A stretch of 64,000 bases of DNA from Dactylorhiza incarnata (taxonomy: Eukaryota; Streptophyta; Magnoliopsida; Asparagales; Orchidaceae): positions 10,062,001-10,126,000 of the forward strand of contig JAWHQI010000051.1 in NCBI GenBank assembly GCA_033032865.1, read 5' to 3'. A program made the position numbers and the translations under genes. Shown in pieces: positions 57,028-64,000 of this stretch. How positions within the stretch are numbered: position 1 is the first letter of the stretch; each line of letters starts with the position of its first letter. The notes under the pieces are model-generated. The model was not told the DNA's origin. It saw only the letters and a program-made list of their open reading frames with translations, and ran no database searches.

Positions 57028-59045
57028 TGTTGGGAAATGTGCCCTACAATGTTCATGATTTAAAGAAGCACTCAACTCAATGATAAAAACATTGTGTATT
57101 TGTTGCTATATTTAGTTCATGCTTGCAGAAATGAGACAATATGTCCAGTACTTTAATAATTTGCCTAAGTACAATATCGTCAAAAAGGACTGGACATATC
57201 GTCAAAAAAGTGTATGCATATCGTTGAAATGATGTGCAGAGAAAAGCAGAATGATCATATGGGTTATCGTCGAAACAACATGCGTATGATGATATCGTTG
57301 TGAGATCAACACTACAACACCCCACAAAGATATCAGAAAGCCGAGATGAAGAAGAAGACTCAAGCACAAAAACAATTCAGATGTCGACGATATCGTCGTA
57401 AAGAAGATGTGTCGTATATAAGGCTAATTAAGACAGATATCATCAAAAAGAAGCCATGTCGTCGATAAGGCCAAGTAATACTGATGTCGATGACATCGTC
57501 TTAAAGAAGCCTTGTCATCGATAAGGGCAAGTAAGACTGATGACGACGATATCGTCGTAAAGAAGGCTTGACGTTGAGAAGACTAAGGAAGGTCTCATGA
57601 AGACAGGCAGTTGCTGAAGAATAGTCTGTCAACAAGATATCGATTATGTAATCGACAAGATAAGGTGGTTACAACGATATCAAGTAGTCAAGAAGATTAC
57701 GCCGACATCAGCTAGATGGCTTCATGTCGTCTGAAGTGCAAGTGTAGAAGGGAAGTCCCGTATCGTCGAGATATCTCTATCTGAAGAGGAAGGGAGAAGA
57801 CTTGAAGAACTGCCCTAGTACAAGACAATGACAGTTCTATCGTCGAGATATTGTCCATATCATCGTAACAATGGAAATATCGTCGAGGCAGATTTAAAAG
57901 TTGTCAGAAGCACTGTCATTATTTAATGTCGACGCCTGATTGTCCAATCAGCTCGTGCTCTTAAGGTATGGGCGTCTGTTAGTGAAGGACATCACAGGTG
58001 ACCGCTAAGCGGCTCCTCCATCCTATAAAAGGGAACACTGGTTGCCCTAAAGAAATAACGAACAAGATAGATGAGAACGAAGAAATGAAAAAATATCCCG
58101 TCGAGCAATACAACAGTAAAAGCTGCGGAGAAGAATCGACATTAAGAAGAGGAGAACAAAAACGCACATCCAGTGTTCTCCAAGTTGTAGTCAAGCCACA
58201 TCGACTGATAAGAATCGTTCAAGTCAAGAAGCCAGTCAACATCAGGCTAAAAAAGAAGGCTTGAAGAAGATCTGTACTTTCCAAATTCAAATCAGAGGCA
58301 TATTCTTCAAGGCAAGAAGCCGATCTCCACAAGGCAGAAGAACAAACATTGTATATCTTTCTTTGTAAGGCTTGTAGGACAAACCTGTAAGATCTGGTTT
58401 CAGATCTAAGTGTCGAGCTTGAGGGCTTGAGACCTGTGAGCCTTGAGAGCCAGGGCAGAGGACTTGCGGGTCCAACCTTGTCGAGCTTGAGGGCTTGAGA
58501 TCTGTGAGGCTTGAGGGCCAGGGAAGAGGACTTGAGTGTTCAACCATGTCGAGCATAAAGGCTTGAGGGCCATGGTAGAGGACTTGCGGGTCCAACCGTG
58601 TCGAGCTTGCGTGCTTGGGTGCAATGAGGGGCTTGCGGGCCTAAGCTGCAGGGACTTGTGGGTCCAAGGGGTACGACTTGCGGGTCTCTGCTATGTAGGG
58701 ATTGAGGGCCAGAGTGTCGAGCTTGCGGTCTTGAGTGCATTAGGGGCTTGTGGGCCTAGGCTGTAGGACTTGCGGGTCCGAGATGTAAGGCTTGCGGGCC
58801 GGAGACATTAGCGGAGTTTGCCGAGCCTAACACACTGCTAGGTAGGCGCAGAGGGACAAAGGACTACTCAAAACACCCTGTCTTGAGGAACCTTTATAAA
58901 TTCTCGTGTGTTTTCTATGTTGTCCCTTTTATCTCTAAATATATTAACCAGAAATCAAGAACACCAAAAAGGGGAATAATATAATTTGAAATACCTATTC
59001 ACCCCCCTCCCCTCTAGGTGATAAGTCGACACACAATAACTAACA
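57028..59045 (+). repeat. 3' LTR of the pol-less Sirevirus derivative
   Basis: 2018 bp, colinear with 41323-43345; TATAAAA at 58024-58030; carries the same CGTCGA-rich and GACTTGCGGGTCC repeat sets. Confidence 0.93.
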
Positions 59046-59430
59046 GCTGGAGAGTCCGTGCCCATGGAGATTAAGATGGGGCGGTCTTGCGATGATATTT
59101 AGGAGGAACCCAATGAGCAGATCCATGAATTGGACCCTGAGCTGGAAAAGAAGACTGAGGAGAACGTGTCCAAGATGAAAAAATAGGCTCAGGTCATAGT
59201 TTGAGCAGACATTGAGAAAGATCCAAAGGGCTCTGAGAAGCTGGAAATAAAGGCTCTGTTTGGGACAGCTCTAGCAGGTGGAAAAGCTATTTTCCAACCG
59301 CTAGAGATGTTTTTTAACTGTTTGTGACAGCTCTCTAGTCCAGCTTCTTGAATAGAGCTTCTTAAAATAAGTTGTTTTAGAGACTCTTTGAGAGGCCAGT
59401 TCAACATAGCTTTCTAAAAACTGTTTTGAT
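59046..59430 (+). pseudogene. Unidentified coding-like relic, right part, with a possible MITE
   Basis: After the second GCTGG the plus strand reads SVPMEIKMGRSCDD and EEPNEQIHELDPELEKKTEE with stops, continuing the relic at 40950-41322. From about 59250 (CTGTTTGGGACAGCTCTAGC) to about 59420 the sequence looks like a small non-coding repeat, with AACTGTTTGTGACAGCTCTC in the middle; I could not find matching terminal inverted repeats. Confidence 0.4.
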
Positions 59431-60627
59431 GTAGGCTATGCTCTCCGACACGATTATTATGGACAAACACGAATTTTTCCTTTACATTCCAATCCTTCGT
59501 TCACACAAATAATTATTCGATGCACACACGCTTTGCAAAAGTTATCAATTAATGGCTAACGTACGGGTCGGCAACACCCTTAAAGATCAAATAATGGCTA
59601 TAGGCCAATATTCTCTCTAGCAAAATGGATCCACCCGATCCGGTCGAGCAAGTGTTGTACCAAAAGAGATCCACCAAAAAATAACAATTTCGGAAATGGT
59701 AGATCTCTCCCAACAAAATGAAAATGAGGTTCGCCAATCCTCACGAAGTTAAATTAATTAAGATAAACTCAAAATCAATCGAAGAAATCCACGAAAATTC
59801 AAGTTGCCAAAGATCACGCCAAAATTAATCCACCACAAGAATTACTCAAGAGGGAATCACACAAAGTAGAAAATTTCGTTACCCCGCTTGAGATTAGATT
59901 TTCTTAAGCAATCAATCGCGAGATCGCTCATCAATGATTCCACTGGAGTTGCGTCGTATGGAGTGAAAACTCGTCCGCCTTCTTCGCTTCACGCTGGATT
60001 TTATTTCACGAGACCACGAATCCCCTTCACCTTGGCCGAAATCTACAAGGGGGCGGACTATGTTGATCGAATACTTCAAGGGAAAAGAAAGGAGCCTTCG
60101 TAAGCTTGCAAAATCTTGGAGAGTTAGAGGGAGGAGTTGTAGAAGAGACTAGAGAAAGAGGAGGAAACAAAAGGAGAGAGGGCTGGCCGAAATTTAAAAG
60201 GAGGGAGAGAGGGGGCTAGCGGCTAGAGAGAGGGAGAGAACAAGGGGGAAAATCAAATAGGGTTTATTTCTTGCTAAATATTTCAAATCTACTAATCCTT
60301 CAATAAACATGGCCTTATATAAGGCTTACAACACTTATTGCTACATGCAACCCAAATTAAGAAACAGAACATAAAAATAGAACAAAGTCCCAAAACATTA
60401 AAGATAATCATAAAGAAAACTTGATAACAATTAATTAATAATTATAATAAAATAATTATAAATATTAATTAATATTCTTGCGCCTCGGGCGGAGGTTGTA
60501 GCGGCGAAGGCATTCTTCACAAATACTATCACGGCGATGGCGTCGGTAGTCTTTGGTTGGAGAGACTCCACCATTCGTAAGCGTGCCGGTACCATCATCT
60601 TCATGTTGAGGGCCGTTGTCTCCATCA
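59431..60627 (-). repeat. 3' LTR of the Reina-like relic (outer end uncertain)
   Basis: The minus-strand start TGATGGAG at 60627 is fixed by the PPT. TATATAAGG promoter on the minus strand at about 60311-60321; TTAATTAATAATTATA blocks at about 60430-60475. The far end near 59431 is a guess. Confidence 0.65.
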
Positions 60628-63015
60628 ATCCTCCCCCGCTCAAAAGTACTCATCACCGATGAGTTGGCTTGAATGTACTGTCGTAGAAGAGCAGCATCCA
60701 AAAGAGCCACCTCCGATTCAGCAAGACACTAATCATCGGAGGCCGGACGATCACTCCATCGTATCAAGTAGCGGTGAATGTCACCATTTGGAGAGGAGAG
60801 CACTTCATCTCGGAGGATCCTGTCTGGCACATAGGTGGTCCTGGGGAACCTTGGACAAGCATTAGGAAAATAAGGAGGAAACGTTTTGTCATCAACATTC
60901 AACGTACCTCCAGTGGACACCGATGGAAAGAGAGATCCAGGAACACACTCACCCCCCAACCCATTAGAAAATTTAGTGGAATCAAACAGACAGAAAGATA
61001 AATTAAGTTGTGGAGAAACATATGGCGTTAAATCCGAATCATTGAAAATCGGGGAAATTCCCCAATCAGTGGGTAACTCCAAAAGATATGTTTTTTCTCC
61101 TAATTTTTTTAAAATTCGAAACGGACCAGCTCGTCGATTCGCCAACATTTTTATGGTGTCCGAAGGCATCCGTTCAGGGATGAGATGCACCAAAACTAAA
61201 TCGTCAACCCTCAAGTGAGACACTCTCTTATGTAAGTTAGCATGAGATTTATAAGATGCATATTGTATGGTTAGCGCTTCATTAATCGTCTTATATAAAT
61301 TGTGAACATGAGAGGCAAAGTCCTGTGCGAATTGACTTGACTTATATGATGGAGGTAACGATATCAAGTAAAGTGGCACTGGTGCCTTATAACCGTGCAT
61401 GATTTCATTCGGCGATAAACCCGTTGATCTATTTTTAGAATTGTTATACGATAACTGAGCATGAGGAAGAAGTAAATCTCAAGTACCCTTGTGGTCACCC
61501 ACAAGACAATGTAGTAAACTACCTAAACTTTTGTTTACCACCTCCATTTGCCCATCCATTTGCGGATGGTAGGCCGAAGAAAACAAAAGTTTGGTGACCA
61601 TAAGCTTCCAAAGGGTCTTCCAAAAATAACTAGAAAATTTTACGCCCCTATCAGTCACTATTGTCTTGGGGACGCCATGATGCCCAACGACCTCCTTAAA
61701 ATATAATTTCGCAGCGTGTGACGCATCGTTGGTTTTATTACATGCAATAAAATAAGCCACTTTTGAAAACTGATCTACTACCACCAAAATGGAATCATGA
61801 CGTCTAAACGTTATGGGTAGGCCTAGAATAAAATCCAGACTAACATCTTCCCAGGGTATGGAGGGAATCGGAAGAGGGGTATAAAATCCCGCATTTGTTT
61901 TATTTCCCTTAGCTAATTAACACACACGTCAACTACCCACAATTTTATTTACCATTGATTTAAGGTCTGGCCAATAAAATTTATCCTCTACTAACACTAT
62001 TTTCTTGTCACGACCAAATAACCACCTAATCCTCCATTAGGAAACTCCCAAACGATGAAATGACGTAAAGTGGAATTAGGGAAACATAGCTTCGAATGCA
62101 TACATAATAAGTTGAAATGGTCACGTGGGAGTCATTTTGAGCAGATAAATATATTTCCTTGAAGTCCGGACAATTAACGTACTCATCCTTAATTCTATCG
62201 AACCCAATCACTCTTACCTCAAGCGTAGACAATAATAAAGAGACTAGACTAAGGGCGTTTGTCCCACGATTTAGCATTCCCTTAAGGTATTTTATTATAA
62301 AGGTGTATTCCTAAAGATAGAAGACCTATTTAGCATGTCTGGGGCTAACCTTATTTTGTGAATTAATAAATCTCAAAGACTCGTGGTCAGATAATATAAC
62401 AAACTCCTTAGGGAGTAAATAGTGTCGCCAATGTTGGAGACACTGAATAACCGCATAAAACTCCATATCATAATCAGAATATTTCAATTTTGGCCCCGCA
62501 AGCTTCTCACTAAAATACCGAATAGGATGACCCTCTTGACTCAATACACCGCCAATACCAACTCCAGACGCATCAAATGACAATTCAAAAACCTTATTAA
62601 AATCAGGAAATCGTTAAAGAGGAGCTTCCGACATTCGGGAATTAATTGTTTCAAACACTTTAGTGTCCGATTTAGTCCATGAGAATCATCCCTTCTTCAT
62701 GCACTCCGTGATCGGTGCAATGATACTACTAAAATCTCAGATAAATCGATGGTAAAAAGTAGCTAAGCTGTGAAAACTCCAAACATCCCGTGTATTGGTC
62801 GGTTCCGGCCAATCCCTAATGGCTTGGACCTTCTTGGGATCCTCATGAATACCCTCCGAACTCACAATATTTCCTAGGAACTCCACAGATGGAACATTGA
62901 ACGAGCATTTTTTGCATATTAACAAATAATTGTTCCTTTTGCAACGTCGTAAGGACTATCCTCAAGTGCGACTCATGGTCATTCAGAGAGGCGCTAAAAA
63001 CTAGGATATCATCAA
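60465..63015 (-). pseudogene. Pol of the Reina-like relic: RT end, RNase H, integrase, chromodomain
   Basis: About 63010-62930: the reading includes a DDILVFSASLNDHESHL stretch just after the catalytic Asp pair. 62925-62737: RT end (FNVPSVEFLGNIVSSEGI). 62583-62326: RNase H (MSFDASGVGIGGVLSQEGHP, SDHESLRF). 61787-61479: integrase core with VVVDQFSKVAYF, VTDRGVKFSSYFW and HPQMDGQMEVVN. 61400-60729: integrase C-terminus and RVDDLVLVHLIPERMP. Then RDEVLSSPNGDIHRYLIRWS, a chromodomain-like segment, with a stop at about 60730, continuing AESEVALLDAALLRQYIQ to 60465. Stops are frequent. Confidence 0.85.
60628..60640 (-). other. Polypurine tract of the Reina-like relic
   Basis: Minus-strand AGCGGGGGAGGAT directly before the LTR; the pol reading runs through it into the LTR. 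Confidence 0.75.
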
Positions 63016-63020
63016 ATTAT

Positions 63021-64000
63021 ATAATGATGCGTGTCAGCAAGTGCACCGGTCGCTGTCAAGTAATAATTGTGGAGAATAAATTCCCCGGATGTCGGTCTCT
63101 TGAGGAATGCAGGATGGGTGAACGAATCGCGCAGTGATGATTGTTACACAAGCGTTCAACAGACACAAAGAGGGGTTTTTGGTTGGTTTTCCTAATCTTA
63201 GCAATAACAAAAGAAATGCGGGTCGAAAACACCGCTTCGCAAAGTGAGGTGGATGCAACGGCCGCGATGCCGTGCTTCGTGAGGCGGATGAAGTGAACTC
63301 AAGTGCGAGAGGGTGAGGGTCGCAAACACCTCTTCACAACCGCCGTTAGCTCTTGCTAACGCGGGTCAAACACCTTGCGTGCGGGCACGAGTGAGTGAAT
63401 GAGAACGGAGTGAATCATAACCAAACCATGAAGAATAACAAAGAGACATTCATTTAAACAAATAACATCTCAATATTCAAGTTTTACACGGTTCAAAGAG
63501 TACAACGAGGAAAGAGGAAGGAAATAACCGATGTTGAAGACTAGCGGCCGTTCACGGCCGGAATGGTAGGTTGTCGGGCTACCTCCGGACTCGGACGGAC
63601 AATGCTTCCGGCGTAGAGAGCTGTCACGATCTCCCTACGTGCTCCGTCGTCTTCGACTTTAGGTTTCTTCTTCTTCTCACCGAGCGGAATGAAAGAATGC
63701 TTGCTTGGAGGCTTGCGGACGATGGAGAACACTCACGGACAATGGAGGAAGTCTTAGAATGGGTGGAGGAGGCTTCCCCTTGCGTAGGAGATGAAGTGGA
63801 GGCGTTCCAAGGTGGAAATCGGCGGCGTACGGAACAGGAATCCCGCTCCCGGCATGAACGATCGCCCTAAAATCGCAACAGGCGTTTAAATAGGCGCTGG
63901 ATTGAATACTGCGCACGGTCATTGGCGCACGACCAGTGGTCGTGCGCATTGGAATTCTGCGATCATGCGCACTGCCTGGGTGGAACCTGCAAGATACGAA
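63021..64000. other. Unassigned LTR-like sequence running to the window end
   Basis: Begins near GATGCGTGTCAGCAAGTGCACC where the Reina RT is cut. Contains AATAAATT near 63074, low-complexity GCGGGTC/AACACC words, and at 63541-63732 a minus-strand reading (PPSKHSFIPLGEKKKKPK...) that I do not recognise. At 63925-63947 is the same 11-bp inverted repeat (GCGCACGACCA, one G, TGGTCGTGCGC) found in the Tekay LTRs. Nothing else identified. Confidence 0.35.
63925..63947. repeat. Perfect inverted repeat shared with Tekay LTRs
   Basis: Arms GCGCACGACCA and TGGTCGTGCGC around a single G; the identical arrangement is in the Tekay copy 1 3' LTR at about 8598-8620, with one mismatch in its 5' LTR. Confidence 0.85.

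Larger units (their letters stand above)
41323..59045 (+). mobile_element. Pol-less Sirevirus derivative with 2-kb LTRs (hosts Tekay copy 2)
   Basis: LTRs 41323-43345 and 57028-59045 are flanked by GCTGG (41318-41322 and 59046-59050). The internal region holds a PBS, part of gag, gag C-terminal remnants with a damaged zinc knuckle, the env-like coiled-coil ORF (split by Tekay copy 2) and a purine-rich stretch before the 3' LTR. No protease, integrase, RT or RNase H is seen. LTR divergence over the first 300 bp is roughly 8 percent by eye, so it is older than its Tekay insert. It needs enzymes in trans. Confidence 0.9.
59431..63020 (-). mobile_element. Reina-like chromovirus relic
   Basis: Minus strand: RT C-terminus, RNase H, integrase and chromodomain-like tail (62925-60465), PPT, then the 3' LTR (about 59431-60627). 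The 5' side is cut inside RT at about 63015, where unrelated sequence begins. The LTR is the same family as 9378-10075. Confidence 0.8.

Noticed and set aside
1..64000. Host genes, tRNA or rRNA genes, microRNA hairpins
   Set aside because: No reading outside transposable elements could be matched to a cellular family. tRNA-like strings are only primer binding sites, and the large hairpins belong to the 5S palindromes.

Overview
This window is wall-to-wall transposable-element DNA from a flowering plant. The evidence is plant-type Ty1/copia (Sirevirus-like) and Ty3/gypsy (Tekay, Reina, Tat/Retand) LTR retrotransposons, initiator-Met-type primer binding sites (TGGTATCA...), a 5S-rRNA-derived mobile repeat, and no convincing host gene on either strand. 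The species cannot be named from the sequence.

Region 1-40500 is a 'Russian doll'. A decayed copia element on the minus strand (gag in 1-1587 and 39594-39631, one LTR from 39678 to about 40500) was hit by an LTR element now reduced to a solo LTR (900-1425, TSD CCTAT) and by a pol-less, gag-bearing Tat-type element (1588-39593). That element contains two tandem arrays. Its left LTR was split by a Tekay chromovirus (1783 to about 9377) and a Reina-type LTR fragment (to 10075). Its right LTR was split by a minus-strand Sirevirus (15194-39423, TSD TCCAC). The Sirevirus gag is split by a 12.6-kb insertion (24030-36646, TSD GTAGG). This insertion is a chain of long palindromes carrying the internal promoter region of 5S rRNA. 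One palindrome has a truncated Retand-like gypsy element (25625 to about 35828) in its centre. The Retand element carries gag-pol on the minus strand, ten 90-bp tandem repeats, and a plus-strand antisense gene with apparent introns.

Region 40500-59430 is a second nest. An unidentified plus-strand coding relic is split by a Sirevirus derivative (41323-59045, TSD GCTGG) that kept 2-kb LTRs, a gag piece and the downstream env-like coiled-coil ORF but lost PR-IN-RT-RH. That ORF is split by a complete Tekay element (46692-55799, TSD GAATG). Region 59430-63020 is a Reina-like chromovirus relic on the minus strand. It ends inside RT, where another unidentified LTR-like sequence runs to the window end.

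How the parts could work together: the autonomous Sirevirus and the pol-less one share a gag and the same extra ORF, and the pol-less Tat-type element shares its PBS with the Retand element. Both pairings fit trans-mobilisation of defective elements. The two Tekay copies point to one expression scheme: a short leader exon inside the LTR, a roughly 1.6-kb intron spanning the LTR end and PBS, and a second intron of about 80 bp between gag and protease. No intact autonomous element is present. Every pol carries stops, frameshifts, deletions or changed catalytic residues.
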